Shown: in pieces, positions 22,440 through 31,506 of the stretch
Position numbering within the stretch: position 1 is the stretch's first letter
Layout of the letters: the number at the start of each line of letters is the position of its first letter
NCBI RefSeq assembly: GCF_015265435.1
Contig: NZ_JABJWH010000005.1
Span: 124,001-188,000, forward strand
DNA length: 64,000 bases
Source: Alloalcanivorax profundimaris
GTDB lineage: Bacteria > Pseudomonadota > Gammaproteobacteria > Pseudomonadales > Alcanivoracaceae
Direction: 5' to 3'
Position numbers and translations under genes: made by a program
Notes under the pieces: generated by a model
Seen by the model: only the letters and a program-made list of their open reading frames with translations
Databases searched by the model: none
What the model was told of the DNA's origin: nothing

Positions 22440-23396
22440 ATGTCAGACACCCCCGCCGCCGATCGCGTCACCTTCATCACCATCGATGATGGCCGTGACG
22501 GCCAACGCCTGGATAATTTCCTGTTCGTCCACCTCAAGGGCGTGCCGCGTTCGCGCATCTACCGGATCATCCGTTCCGGGGAGGTGCGCGTGAACAAGAA
22601 GCGCGCCAAGCCCACCACCCGGCTGGCCACCGACGACCGGGTGCGCATCCCGCCGATCCGCACCAGCGAATCCTCGGCGCCGCCGGTGGTCAGCGACGGC
22701 CTCGCCGAGCGCCTGTCCCGGGCGCTGCTGTACGAGGACGAGCGGCTGATGATCTTCAACAAGCCCGCCGGCTTGGCGGTGCACGGCGGCAGCGGCGTCA
22801 GCCTGGGGCTGATCGAGGCGCTGCGCGTGCTTTACCCCAAGGAAACCCAGCTGGAGCTGGTGCACCGGCTCGACCGCGACACCAGCGGCTGCATCATGGT
22901 GGCCCGCCACCGGGGCTTCTTGCGCAAGCTGCAGAAGCTGATGCAGAACGGCGGGGTGGAAAAGCGCTACTGGCTGCTCTGCCAGGGCTTCAAGGGCAAT
23001 ACACGCCGCATGGAGGCGCCGCTGCTCAAGCTCATGCAGGGCAATGAGCGGGTGGTGCGGGTGTCCCGGGAGGGCAAGCCCTCGGTGACCGATTTCACCC
23101 TGATCGAGCGGCTCGGCGACGTGGCCCTGGTGGAAGCCGTGCTGGGCACCGGGCGCACCCACCAGATCCGCGTGCACGCCCAGTTCGGCGGCTTCCCGCT
23201 GCTCGGCGACGACAAGTACGGCAGTGACCGGGGCGACCGCAAACTGGCGGACCTGGGCCGTCGCCGGCTGTGCCTGCACGCCCGCACCCTGGCGTTCCGC
23301 CACCCGCACAGCGGCAAGAACATCTCCGTGACCGCGCCCCTGGACGAGGATTTCGAGGCCATCCTGGATGGCCTGCGGGCGGGGAAACGCCGATGA
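22440..23396 (+). CDS. rluC: 23S rRNA pseudouridine synthase RluC
   Basis: 318 residues. An N-terminal S4 domain ('GQRLDNFLFVHLKGVPRSRIYRIIRSGEVRVN') is followed by the RluA-type catalytic domain with 'LVHRLDRDTSGCIMVA', which holds the catalytic Asp. The end has 'GRTHQIRVHAQFGGFPLLGDDKYG'. The length and S4 domain fit RluC, which modifies U955, U2504 and U2580. Divergent from rne, as in other gammaproteobacteria. No ribosome site precedes the ATG, consistent with a leaderless mRNA. Overlaps the next gene by 4 bp. Confidence 0.93.
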   Translation: MSDTPAADRVTFITIDDGRDGQRLDNFLFVHLKGVPRSRIYRIIRSGEVRVNKKRAKPTTRLATDDRVRIPPIRTSESSAPPVVSDGLAERLSRALLYEDERLMIFNKPAGLAVHGGSGVSLGLIEALRVLYPKETQLELVHRLDRDTSGCIMVARHRGFLRKLQKLMQNGGVEKRYWLLCQGFKGNTRRMEAPLLKLMQGNERVVRVSREGKPSVTDFTLIERLGDVALVEAVLGTGRTHQIRVHAQFGGFPLLGDDKYGSDRGDRKLADLGRRRLCLHARTLAFRHPHSGKNISVTAPLDEDFEAILDGLRAGKRR

Positions 23397-24085
23397 ACTA
23401 TGATCTGGTGATCTTCGACTGGGACGGCACGGTGATGGATTCCACCGCCCGCATCGTCGAATGCATGCACAGCGCCGGCCGTGATCTTGATCTGCCGGTG
23501 CTGGACGACGACACCGTCCGTGGCATTATCGGGCTGGGGCTGCCGGAGGCGATCCGTACCCTCTATCCGGACATCGACGCCCCCATGCTGGGCCGCATGC
23601 GCGACCGCTACGCCTTCCATTTCGTGGCGGCGGAAGCCACCCCCAGCCGGCTCTATCCGCACGCGGAGGCGACCCTGGCGGCGCTGCGCGACGCCGGCCT
23701 GCGGCTGGCGGTGGCCACCGGCAAGAGCCGCAAGGGGCTGGACCGGGTATGGGGCAACGCCGGCCTGGGGCACTGGTTCCACGCCTCCCGCTGCGCCGAC
23801 GAGAGCCGTTCCAAGCCCCATCCGGCCATGGTCGAGGAATTATTGCTGGAACTGGCTGTCCGTCCGGAACGGGCTCTGGTGGTGGGGGATACGTCCTTCG
23901 ATCTGGAAATGGCCCGGTCCGCCGGCGTGGACCGGGTGGGCGTCAGTTACGGCGCCCATCCCGTGGACCGGCTGATGACCTTCGAACCCCTGGCGGTGAT
24001 CGATGCCTTGCCGCAGCTGCTGCCCGTGGTGGGGCTGCCCGGGGACCCTGAACGCGAGCGACTTGAACACGAGCGAAGAGTGTGA
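23393..24085 (+). CDS. HAD-IA family hydrolase (phosphatase)
   Basis: 230 residues. Motif I is 'VIFDWDGTVMDST', with the nucleophilic Asp and the acid/base Asp two residues on. Motif II is 'LAVATGKSRKG', motif III the Lys of 'RSKPHP', and motif IV 'ALVVGDTSFDLEMA'. The cap domain between motifs I and II resembles phosphoglycolate-phosphatase types. The substrate is not evident. ATGA overlap with rluC and GTGA overlap with sppA suggest one operon. The same trio occurs in Pseudomonas. Confidence 0.88.
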   Translation: MNYDLVIFDWDGTVMDSTARIVECMHSAGRDLDLPVLDDDTVRGIIGLGLPEAIRTLYPDIDAPMLGRMRDRYAFHFVAAEATPSRLYPHAEATLAALRDAGLRLAVATGKSRKGLDRVWGNAGLGHWFHASRCADESRSKPHPAMVEELLLELAVRPERALVVGDTSFDLEMARSAGVDRVGVSYGAHPVDRLMTFEPLAVIDALPQLLPVVGLPGDPERERLEHERRV

Positions 24086-25041
24086 CGATGGAAGGCAACA
24101 ATAAAGAGTGGAAACTGATCGAGAAACTGCTGGGCCAGGCCCAGGCGGAGCAGCGTAAAAGCCGGCGCTGGGGGATCTTCTTCAAGAGCCTGGGCTTTAT
24201 TTATCTGTTCTCGCTGCTGTTTCTGTTCTCCGCCAACCGGCCCGGGGATTCCCTGGCGGTGGCCGAGCCCCATGTGGCCATGGTGGACCTGAACGGCGCC
24301 ATCATGGCCGACTCCCCGGCCAGCGCCGATCTGATCAGCACCGGCCTGCGCGAGGCCTTCGAGGCGGAGAACGCCCAGGCGGTGCTGCTGCGCATCAACA
24401 GCCCCGGTGGCTCGCCGGTGCAGTCCAATTTCGTCTACAACGAGATCCGTCGCCTGCGCGCCGAGCATCCGGACAAGAAGCTGTACGCGGCGATCACCGA
24501 CATGGGCGCCTCCGGGGCCTACTACATCGCCTCGGCGGCGGATGAGATCTACGCGGACCCGGCCAGCATCGTCGGTTCCATCGGCGTGATCATGGCCAAC
24601 TTCGGCCTCCAGGAAGCCGCCGACAAGCTGGGCGTGGAGCGCCGCGTCTACACCGCCGGGGAGAACAAGGACCTGCTGGATCCGTTCGCGCCGGTGAAGG
24701 ACAAGGACCGCGAGCACGTGCAGACCATGCTCGACGAGATTCACCAGCAGTTCATCGGCGCGGTGAAGCAGGGCCGGGGCGACCGCCTCAAGGTGGACGG
24801 CCATCCGGAGCTGTTCTCCGGGCTGTTCTGGACCGGCCAGCGGGCCCTGGAGCTGGGTCTGGTGGACGGCCTCAAGAGCCCGGGGCAGGTGGCCCGGGAC
24901 GTGGTGGGCGTGGAACGCACCGTGGACTACACCGTGAGCGCTTCGCCGCTGGACAAGGTAATGAAGAAGTTCGGCGTGTCCATCGGTGACGGCCTCGGCC
25001 AGGCGCTCGGGTTGGAAAGCGGGGCGCCGACCATTCGGTAG
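24082..25041 (+). CDS. sppA: S49 family signal peptide peptidase SppA
   Basis: 319 residues, the short single-domain form. One N-terminal membrane helix (FFKSLGFIYLFSLLFLFSAN) precedes a protease domain. The serine is in 'AITDMGASGAYYIASAADEIYADP' and the lysine probably in the following 'ENKDLLDPFAPVKDKDREH' region. It clears signal peptides left in the inner membrane. The start is either GTG 24082, overlapping the previous stop, or ATG 24088. The gene ends seven bases before a REP pair. Confidence 0.9.
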   Translation: MTMEGNNKEWKLIEKLLGQAQAEQRKSRRWGIFFKSLGFIYLFSLLFLFSANRPGDSLAVAEPHVAMVDLNGAIMADSPASADLISTGLREAFEAENAQAVLLRINSPGGSPVQSNFVYNEIRRLRAEHPDKKLYAAITDMGASGAYYIASAADEIYADPASIVGSIGVIMANFGLQEAADKLGVERRVYTAGENKDLLDPFAPVKDKDREHVQTMLDEIHQQFIGAVKQGRGDRLKVDGHPELFSGLFWTGQRALELGLVDGLKSPGQVARDVVGVERTVDYTVSASPLDKVMKKFGVSIGDGLGQALGLESGAPTIR

Positions 25042-25047
25042 CGACTG

Positions 25048-25124
25048 ATCGCGACTAAAGTCGCTCCTACAGCGAATCAATGGCGCGTAGGAGCGACTGG
25101 GCGGCATGCCGCTTTAGTCGCGAT
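25048..25124. repeat. inverted pair of REP-like elements
   Basis: A minus-oriented unit at 25048-25070 (GTAGGAGCGACTTTAGTCGCGAT) and a plus-oriented unit at 25087-25124 (GTAGGAGCGACTGGGCGG... ending TTTAGTCGCGAT) lie with their GTAG heads facing across 16 bp. The pair fills the space between the convergent sppA and maf genes and could fold as a terminator for both. Confidence 0.8.
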
Positions 25125-25130
25125 CCGCCG

Positions 25131-25724
25131 TCAGGCGGGCAGGGCGACGCCTTCGGCGGCCAGGAAGTCGGTGAGCAGGATCAGCGGCAGGCCCACCAGG
25201 GCATTCGGGTCGCGGCCTTCCAGACTCTTGAACAGCACGATGCCCAGCCCCTCGGATTTGAAGCTGCCGGCGCAGTTGAGGGGTTGCTCCACCTCGATAT
25301 AGCGCTCAATCTGGGCGTCGCGCAGGTGCCGGAAGTGCACCGTGAAGCGCTCGCAGGCGCTTTGCGGGCGGCCGGTTTCCGCGTTCAGCAGGCACAGGCC
25401 GGTGAGAAAGGTCACGGTGCGGCCGCTGGCGCGGCGCAGCTGGGCCACGGCGGTGTCCCGGTCGCCGGGTTTGCCGAGCACCTCGCCCTCGATCACGGCG
25501 ACCTGGTCGGAGCCGATGATCAGGGCGTCCGGGTGCCGGTGGGCGAGGGCGGAGGCCTTGGCGCGGGCCAGGCGCAGCACCAGTTCGGTGGGCGTTTCGC
25601 CGGGCCGGGCGCTTTCGTCGATGTCCGGGCTGTGGTGGTCGAACGCCAGACCCAGCTTGCCGAGCAATTCGCGGCGGAACGGCGACGAAGAGGCCAGGAT
25701 CAGGGGCTGAGACCGTTGCTTCAT
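25131..25724 (-). CDS. maf: Maf-family nucleotide pyrophosphatase (YceF type)
   Basis: 197 residues from the ATG at 25722-25724, which gives the canonical start '[21 protein letters not shown]'. Conserved Maf motifs are 'SPDIDES', '[20 protein letters not shown]' and '[11 protein letters not shown]'. The YceF branch hydrolyses 7-methyl-GTP and is thought to clear modified nucleotides. Divergent from yceD as in E. coli and Pseudomonas. Confidence 0.92.
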   Translation of the reverse strand: MKQRSQPLILASSSPFRRELLGKLGLAFDHHSPDIDESARPGETPTELVLRLARAKASALAHRHPDALIIGSDQVAVIEGEVLGKPGDRDTAVAQLRRASGRTVTFLTGLCLLNAETGRPQSACERFTVHFRHLRDAQIERYIEVEQPLNCAGSFKSEGLGIVLFKSLEGRDPNALVGLPLILLTDFLAAEGVALPA

Positions 25725-25846
25725 GGCTGACTCGCTTGCTGTTGGGGGCTTGGGCGCGGCGCAGTGTACCGACCCGATCCGGCCCGTGCACGAAAAATCC
25801 AGCTTTCTCAACCAGTTAACGCGTGTCCCCCGGTCGCAATTTGGCT

Positions 25847-25875
25847 TTGACAGGACGCGGGGGCGCGCCTAGAAT
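25847..25875 (+). promoter_or_regulatory. strong sigma-70 promoter of yceD-rpmF
   Basis: TTGACA at 25847-25852, 17-bp spacer, TAGAAT at 25870-25875. The match is near consensus. The yceD ATG is only nine bases after the -10 box, so the mRNA leader would be about two or three bases long. Confidence 0.8.
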
Positions 25876-25884
25876 TGCGCGCTT

Positions 25885-26418
25885 ATGTTTTCAGGGCAAC
25901 TGCCACCGTATCTGGAACCGCGCAAGTACGCGGACCAGGAACGCGTCGTCGAAGGCGAAGCCCGGGTCGGGGACCTGCCCCGATTGCGGGAATATCGCGA
26001 CAGCCAGGATCAGCCGGTCCGGGTGAAGCTGGCCTTTGGCCGCGATGATGACGGCCGCGGACGTGTTCAAGGTCGTGTGGAGACCACCCTGATACTGGTT
26101 TGCCAGCGTTGTCTGGAACCGGTGCACCATCCCGTCGCGGCCGACGTGGATCTGGTGCTGGTGTGGAGCGAGGGTCAGGCGAAGGCGTTGCCGACGTATC
26201 TGGATCCCCTGCTGGTCACCGAGGAACGCGTGAGTCTGGCGGAGCTCGTCGAAGAGGAGCTGCTGCTGGCCCTGCCCCTGGTGGCTCTGCACGATGAGTG
26301 CCCGCGTCCGGCGTCGACCGGTTCCGAGCCGGAACCGGAGGATGACCCGGACGACACGCAAACCAATTCGGATAATCCGTTTGCCGTGCTGGCCCAGCTG
26401 AAGGGCCGCCGCAAGTAA
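25885..26418 (+). CDS. yceD: 23S rRNA accumulation protein YceD (DUF177)
   Basis: 177 residues. It starts 'MFSGQLPPYLEPRKYADQ', like Pseudomonas YceD. The central 'LVCQRCLEPVHHPV' and C-terminal 'NPFAVLAQLKGRRK' are family signatures; an acidic stretch (EPEPEDDPDD) precedes the end. It is needed for normal 23S rRNA levels and is always next to rpmF, here 18 bp away. The start lies just after the promoter, with no room for a ribosome site. Confidence 0.9.
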   Translation: MFSGQLPPYLEPRKYADQERVVEGEARVGDLPRLREYRDSQDQPVRVKLAFGRDDDGRGRVQGRVETTLILVCQRCLEPVHHPVAADVDLVLVWSEGQAKALPTYLDPLLVTEERVSLAELVEEELLLALPLVALHDECPRPASTGSEPEPEDDPDDTQTNSDNPFAVLAQLKGRRK

Positions 26419-26436
26419 CACGCCGAGGAGCAAGTA

Positions 26437-26631
26437 ATGGCTGTTCAACAGAATCGCAAGACCCGTTCCAAGCGCGGCATGCGCCGTTCCCACGACGCGC
26501 TGTCCGCGCCCACCCTCACCGAGGACGCCAACACCGGTGAGGTGCATCGTCGTCACCACATCTCTCCGGACGGCATGTACAAAGGCCGTCAGGTGATCCG
26601 CAACGACGAGATCGACGACGAAGAAGAGTAA
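26437..26631 (+). CDS. rpmF: 50S ribosomal protein L32
   Basis: 64 residues, '[20 protein letters not shown]' with the later '[15 protein letters not shown]'. It has no cysteines, so it is the zinc-independent form. A GGAGCAAGTA stretch precedes the ATG. Co-transcribed with yceD and followed by a terminator. Confidence 0.97.
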   Translation: MAVQQNRKTRSKRGMRRSHDALSAPTLTEDANTGEVHRRHHISPDGMYKGRQVIRNDEIDDEEE

Positions 26632-26674
26632 GTCCCGCCGCCGCCCGGCGTGGTGGCGTTCGGACCGAACCGAG

Positions 26675-26703
26675 ACGGGAGCCCTGGAGGCTCCCGTTTT
26701 GTT
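26675..26703 (+). terminator. rho-independent terminator after rpmF
   Basis: ACGGGAGCC, loop CTGGA, GGCTCCCGT, followed by TTTTGTT. The stem is nine perfect pairs. It separates rpmF from plsX. Confidence 0.85.
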
Positions 26704-26758
26704 AAGGCCATGACGACCCCGTATCATGGCCGTCGCTTCTTCCAGATGGAATCTTGCC

Positions 26759-27778
26759 ATGTCAGCGGTTGTGACCTTGGCCGTGGACGCCATGGGTGGT
26801 GACCACGGTCTGCCGGTGACCGTGCCGGCGGTGGCGCGGGTGCTGGCCCGCCATGCCAATCTGAACGTGATCATGGTGGGCGCGCCGGACGCGCTCGCCC
26901 CGGAACTCAAGAAGGACGGCCTGGACAGCCACCCCCGGGTGAGCGTGGCGCCGGCCTCCGAAGTGGTCGCCATGGACGATCCGGTGGCGGTGGCCCTGCG
27001 CCAGAAGAAGGATTCGTCCATGCGCGTGGCCATCAACCAGGTCAAGGAAGGCCACGCCCAGGCCGCCGTCAGCGCCGGCAACACCGGTGCCCTGATGGCG
27101 GTGAGCCGGTTCGTCCTCAAGACCCTGCCTGGCGTCGACCGGCCCGCCATCTGCACCGCCATCCCCACCGCCTCCGGGCATTGCCACATGCTCGATCTGG
27201 GCGCCAACGTGGACTCCGAACCGGAACACCTGCTGCAGTTCGCCATGATGGGCCAGGCGGTGGTGCGCGCCGTGGACGGCCAGAAGCGCCCCAAGGTGGC
27301 GCTGCTGAACATCGGTGAGGAGGACATCAAGGGCAACGAGCAGATCAAGGAAGCCGCCAACCTGATGCAGGCCGCCGGCGACCTCAATTACGTGGGCTTC
27401 GTGGAAGGCAACGGCATCTTCCTGGGCGACGTGGACGTGGTGGTCTGCGACGGCTTCGTTGGCAATGTGTCGCTCAAGACCATGGAAGGCGTGGCCAAGA
27501 TGATCGGCGGCATGATCCGCGAGGAAGCCGGCCGCTCCCTGCTGCGCAAGCTCAGTGGCCTGTTCGCGCTGCCGCTGCTGGGCGGCCTGAAGAAACGCAT
27601 GGACCCGGATCGCTACAACGGCGCCAGCCTGGTGGGCCTCAATGGCGTGGTGGTGAAAAGCCACGGCGGCACCAGCGTGGAAGGCTTCGCCAGCGCTCTG
27701 GAAGTGGCGGTACTGGAAGCCGAGCGCAACGTGCCGGCGCTGATTCGCGACGCCCTGGCGCCGGCCGACTCTTTGTAG
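26759..27778 (+). CDS. plsX: phosphate acyltransferase PlsX
   Basis: 339 residues from ATG 26759; an ATG at 26726 would add 11 residues not typical of the family. Motifs: 'LAVDAMGGDHGLPVTVPA', 'AAVSAGNTGALMAVSRFVLK', 'VALLNIGEEDIKGNEQIKEAA', and 'YNGASLVGLNGVVVKSHGG' near the end. It turns acyl-ACP into acyl-phosphate for phospholipid synthesis at the membrane face. Its TAG stop is formed by the GTAG head of a REP element. Confidence 0.95.
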   Translation: MSAVVTLAVDAMGGDHGLPVTVPAVARVLARHANLNVIMVGAPDALAPELKKDGLDSHPRVSVAPASEVVAMDDPVAVALRQKKDSSMRVAINQVKEGHAQAAVSAGNTGALMAVSRFVLKTLPGVDRPAICTAIPTASGHCHMLDLGANVDSEPEHLLQFAMMGQAVVRAVDGQKRPKVALLNIGEEDIKGNEQIKEAANLMQAAGDLNYVGFVEGNGIFLGDVDVVVCDGFVGNVSLKTMEGVAKMIGGMIREEAGRSLLRKLSGLFALPLLGGLKKRMDPDRYNGASLVGLNGVVVKSHGGTSVEGFASALEVAVLEAERNVPALIRDALAPADSL

Positions 27779-27860
27779 GAGCGGCTTCAGCCGCGAAACG
27801 GCGTTGCCGGCTGCGAGCCATCGCGACTGAAGCGGTACGCCGCCCAGTCGCTCCTACAAA
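27772..27860. repeat. inverted REP pair between plsX and fabD
   Basis: A plus unit at 27775-27798 (GTAGGAGCGGCTTCAGCCGCG) and a minus unit at 27820-27857 (GTAGGAGCGACTGGGCGGCG...) are bounded by TTTGTAGGAG and CTCCTACAAA. Heads face outward, the opposite of the pair at 25048. The 5' head supplies the plsX stop codon. Confidence 0.8.
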
Positions 27861-28000
27861 GCGGCCGGGCGTCGCGATCGCGGGGCGGGCCCGAACGGCT
27901 CCGGTTCATACTTTGTTGCAGGCCGGCACCGGACAAGTCCGGCGAGGACGGGCATACTGCCGGCCACGAAGCAACGGGCGAATACCGATAGAGGATCCCC

Positions 28001-28930
28001 ATGTCGAAAACCGCATTCGTTTTTCCCGGTCAGGGCTCCCAAGGTCTCGGGATGCTGGCCGATTTCGCCGACCGCACCCCGGTGCGTCAGGCCTTTCAGG
28101 AAGCCTCCGGCGCCCTGGACCTGGACCTTTGGGCCCTGGCCCAGGACGGCCCGCAGGACGCCCTCAACCGCACCGAGAATACCCAGCCCCTGCTGCTTAC
28201 CGCCGGCGTGGCGCTGTGGAAGCTGTGGGAGCAGGCCGGCGGCCCGCGCCCGGCGCTGCTGGCCGGCCACAGCCTGGGTGAGTACACCGCGCTGACCTGC
28301 GCCGGCGTGCTCAACCTGGGCGACGCCGTGCGCCTGGTGCGCACCCGTGGCCAGTTGATGCAGCAGGCGGTGCCGGACGGCCAGGGCAGCATGGCCGCGA
28401 TCCTGGGGCTGGACGATGATCAGGTGCGCCAGGCCTGCGCCGACGCCGCCGCCGGCGAAGTGGTGGAGGCGGTCAACTTCAATGCCCCCGGCCAGGTGGT
28501 GATCGCCGGCCAGGCCAGCGCCGTGGAGCGCGCCGTGGCCGCCTGCAAGGAGGCCGGCGCCAAACGGGCCATGCCCCTGCCGGTGAGCGTGCCGTCCCAC
28601 TGCGCGCTGATGAAACCGGCGGCGGAGCAACTGGCCGGCCATCTGGAGAGCACCAATTTCCATGCCCCGGAACTGCCGGTGATCAACAACGTGGACGTGG
28701 CCCGGGAAACCGACCCGGCGCGCATCCGCGAAGCTCTGGTGCGCCAGCTCTACTGCCCGGTGCGCTGGGTGGAAACCGTGCAGGCGCTGGCCGCCGAGGG
28801 CGTCGCGACGCTGTACGAGTGTGGCCCCGGCAAAGTGCTCAGTGGTCTGGCCAAGCGCATCGACCGGGGCCTGGCGGCGCGCCCCCTGGAAACCGGCGAC
28901 GCCTTCGACAAGGCCCTGAGCGGCGAATAA
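28001..28930 (+). CDS. fabD: malonyl-CoA:ACP transacylase
   Basis: 309 residues. 'FVFPGQGSQGLGML' opens the protein, the nucleophile is in 'LLAGHSLGEYTAL', and 'VSVPSHCALMKPAAEQL' carries the catalytic His. It loads malonate onto ACP to start each round of fatty acid elongation. The start ATG follows GAGGATCCCC. fabG follows after 16 bp. Confidence 0.96.
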   Translation: MSKTAFVFPGQGSQGLGMLADFADRTPVRQAFQEASGALDLDLWALAQDGPQDALNRTENTQPLLLTAGVALWKLWEQAGGPRPALLAGHSLGEYTALTCAGVLNLGDAVRLVRTRGQLMQQAVPDGQGSMAAILGLDDDQVRQACADAAAGEVVEAVNFNAPGQVVIAGQASAVERAVAACKEAGAKRAMPLPVSVPSHCALMKPAAEQLAGHLESTNFHAPELPVINNVDVARETDPARIREALVRQLYCPVRWVETVQALAAEGVATLYECGPGKVLSGLAKRIDRGLAARPLETGDAFDKALSGE

Positions 28931-28946
28931 TCACGAGGACAGCGTT

Positions 28947-29681
28947 ATGAGCGAAGACAAGAAGGTGGCCCTGGTCACCGGCGCCACCCGCGGCATCGGC
29001 CGCGCCATCGCCGAGCAGCTGGCGGACGCCGGCTTCTTCGTGGTGGGGTCCGCCACCAGCGAGAAGGGCGCCGCCGCCATCGGCGAGTACCTGGGCGAGC
29101 GCGGCACCGGCGTGGTCATGAACGTGGCCGACGACGCCTCCGTGGCCGACACCCTCAAGCACATCAACGAGGCCCACGGCGCGCCGCTGGTGCTGGTCAA
29201 CAACGCCGGCATCACCCGCGACAACATCATGCTGCGCATGAAGGCCGACGAGTGGTCGGACGTGATCAACACCAACCTGAACTCGCTTTACCGGGTGTCC
29301 AAGGCGTGCCTGAAGGGCATGACCAAGGCGCGTTGGGGGCGGGTCATCAACATCAGCTCCGTGGTCGGCACCATGGGCAACGCCGGCCAGGCCAACTACG
29401 CCGCCGCCAAGGGCGGGGTGGAAGGCTTCACCCGGGCGCTGGCCCGGGAGCTGGGCTCGCGCAACATCACCGTCAACGCGGTGGCGCCGGGCTTCATCCA
29501 GACCGACATGACCGACGCCCTGCCGGAGGCGCAGCGCGAGGCGCTGCTCGGCGAGATCCCCCTGGGCCGTCTGGGCGCGCCGGCGGAAGTGGCCAGCGCC
29601 GTGGCCTGGCTGGCCAGTGACGGCGGCGGTTACGTGACCGGCACCACGGTGCACGTCAATGGCGGTATGTTCACCGGTTGA
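28947..29681 (+). CDS. fabG: 3-oxoacyl-ACP reductase
   Basis: 244 residues, the classic SDR fold. NADPH loop 'TGATRGIGRAIAEQLA', 'LVNNAGITRDN', catalytic Ser in 'INISSVVGTMGN', then 'YAAAKGG' with the Tyr and Lys. The end is 'GYVTGTTVHVNGGMF'. It reduces 3-ketoacyl-ACP. Preceded by ACGAGGACAGCGTT. Confidence 0.96.
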   Translation: MSEDKKVALVTGATRGIGRAIAEQLADAGFFVVGSATSEKGAAAIGEYLGERGTGVVMNVADDASVADTLKHINEAHGAPLVLVNNAGITRDNIMLRMKADEWSDVINTNLNSLYRVSKACLKGMTKARWGRVINISSVVGTMGNAGQANYAAAKGGVEGFTRALARELGSRNITVNAVAPGFIQTDMTDALPEAQREALLGEIPLGRLGAPAEVASAVAWLASDGGGYVTGTTVHVNGGMFTG

Positions 29682-29782
29682 CGGAAGTCAGGGAATTGCA
29701 CGGGACACCGGCGGCAAAAACCGCTATCGTGCCCGCAAAACATTTGGAAACCTAATCCGTGAAAGCGGGTGGCGAGAGCGGC

Positions 29783-29812
29783 TTGCAAGCGCGAATGGCG
29801 TTCACCTAGAAT
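29783..29812 (+). promoter_or_regulatory. sigma-70 promoter of acpP
   Basis: TTGCAA at 29783-29788, 18-bp spacer, TAGAAT at 29807-29812. The acpP start is 49 bp after the -10 box. A promoter of its own fits the very high ACP demand. Confidence 0.65.
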
Positions 29813-29860
29813 AGCCGCTCATAGGTGCTCGCACACCATCAACAGGAGAGTTATAACATC

Positions 29861-30094
29861 ATGAGCAGCATCGAAGAACGGGTCCAGAAGATCATCGTCG
29901 AACAGCTCGGCGTTAAGCCGGAAGACGTCAAATCCGAAGCCTCCTTCGTCGAGGACCTGGGTGCCGATTCCCTGGACACTGTTGAGCTGGTAATGGCCCT
30001 CGAAGAAGAATTCGAGACTGAAATTCCCGACGAAGAAGCGGAGAAGATCAGCACCGTTCAAGCTGCCGTGGATTACATCAAGGTGCACAGCTGA
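29861..30094 (+). CDS. acpP: acyl carrier protein
   Basis: 77 residues, start chosen by AGGAGAG seven to ten bases upstream. '[23 protein letters not shown]' holds the serine that receives phosphopantetheine. Very acidic and four-helical, as usual. It carries all acyl intermediates made by the neighbouring enzymes. Confidence 0.98.
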   Translation: MSSIEERVQKIIVEQLGVKPEDVKSEASFVEDLGADSLDTVELVMALEEEFETEIPDEEAEKISTVQAAVDYIKVHS

Positions 30095-30131
30095 TACTGA
30101 TCGCGGCCGACTGAACAGACAGTCAAAAAAA

Positions 30132-30162
30132 CCGCAGGCTCGTCGGGCTTGCGGTTTTTTTT
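30132..30162 (+). terminator. terminator after acpP
   Basis: CCGCAGGC / GCTTGCGG stem (one G-T pair) with a 7-base loop, flanked by six A before and eight T after, so it may work in both directions. It separates acpP from fabF. Confidence 0.85.
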
Positions 30163-30267
30163 CGGAATATCGCCGGCCCGCGCCCGGGCTTTCGGGGACC
30201 GTGGCGCGTGCTACAGTGGGGATTGCGGCGGTCGCCGCGCGGCAATCCTGACGCGGGAGGAAAGCAG

Positions 30268-31506
30268 GTGACACGACGTCGAGTAGTAGTGACAGGTCTG
30301 GGCATGTTGAGCCCCTTGGGGGCGGACGTGGCCAGCACCTGGGAGGGCATCAAGGCCGGCCGCAGCGGCATCCGGCCCATCGAGCACTTCGATACCGAGG
30401 CCTTCGCCACCAAATTCGCCGGCCTGGTGCCGGAGTTCGCGCTGGAGGACTACCTGTCCCCCAAGGAAGCGCGCAAGATGGACCTGTTCGTGCAGTACGG
30501 CATGGTCGCCGCCATCCAGGCGATCCGCGACGCCGGGCTGGAGATGGACAAGGAAAACGGCGAGCGCATCGGCGCCGCCATCGGCTCGGGCATCGGTGGT
30601 CTCACCAACATCGAGGAGAACCACGAGAAGCTGCTGGCCTCCGGCCCGCGCAAGCTGTCGCCGTTCTTCGTGCCCAGCACCATCATCAACATGATCGCCG
30701 GTAACCTGGCGATTCTGTACGGCCTCAAGGGCCCCAACTTCGCCACCGTCACCGCCTGCACCACCGGCACCCACAACATCGGCTTCGCCGCCCAGCAGAT
30801 CCAGCTCGGCACCGCCGACGTGATGATCGCCGGCGGCGCCGAGAAGGGCTCCACGCCCCTGGGCATGGGCGGTTTCGCCGCCGCCCGGGCGCTCTCCACC
30901 CGCAACGACGATCCCCAGGGCGCCAGCCGGCCCTGGGACAAGGACCGCGACGGTTTCGTGCTGTCCGACGGCGCCGGCGCCGTGGTGCTGGAGGAATACG
31001 AACGCGCCAAGGCCCGTGGCGCCACCATCTACGGTGAAGTGGCCGGTTTCGGCCTCAGCGACGACGCCTACCACATGACCGCGCCCTCCGAGGACGGCGC
31101 CGGGGCGGCCCTGTCCATGGGCAATGCCTTCCGCGACGCCGGCATCGATCCCTCGGAAGTGGGCTACGTGAACGCCCACGCCACCTCCACCAAGGTGGGT
31201 GACCTGATCGAGATCCACGCGGTGAAGAAGATCTTCGGCGACCATGCCCACAAGCTCGCCATGAGCTCCACCAAGTCCATGGTCGGCCACCTGCTGGGCG
31301 CCGCCGGCGCGGTGGAAGCGATCTTCACGCTGCTGGCCATGCGCGACTCCGTGGCGCCGCCCACCATCAACCTGGACAGCCCGGACGAGGGCTGCGACCT
31401 GGACCTGGTGGCCAACGAGGCCCAGGCCCGTCCCATCGACGTGGCCCTGTCCAACTCCTTCGGGTTCGGCGGCACCAACGGTTCCCTGCTGTTCCGCAAG
31501 GTGTGA
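30268..31506 (+). CDS. fabF: beta-ketoacyl-ACP synthase II
   Basis: 412 residues from the GTG at 30268, which has GGGAGGAAA upstream and gives the usual N-terminus '[18 protein letters not shown]'. The catalytic triad is the Cys in '[14 protein letters not shown]', His in '[12 protein letters not shown]' and His in '[11 protein letters not shown]'. It elongates acyl-ACP, including the C16:1 to C18:1 step. The GTGA at its end starts pabC. Confidence 0.96.
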   Translation: MTRRRVVVTGLGMLSPLGADVASTWEGIKAGRSGIRPIEHFDTEAFATKFAGLVPEFALEDYLSPKEARKMDLFVQYGMVAAIQAIRDAGLEMDKENGERIGAAIGSGIGGLTNIEENHEKLLASGPRKLSPFFVPSTIINMIAGNLAILYGLKGPNFATVTACTTGTHNIGFAAQQIQLGTADVMIAGGAEKGSTPLGMGGFAAARALSTRNDDPQGASRPWDKDRDGFVLSDGAGAVVLEEYERAKARGATIYGEVAGFGLSDDAYHMTAPSEDGAGAALSMGNAFRDAGIDPSEVGYVNAHATSTKVGDLIEIHAVKKIFGDHAHKLAMSSTKSMVGHLLGAAGAVEAIFTLLAMRDSVAPPTINLDSPDEGCDLDLVANEAQARPIDVALSNSFGFGGTNGSLLFRKV

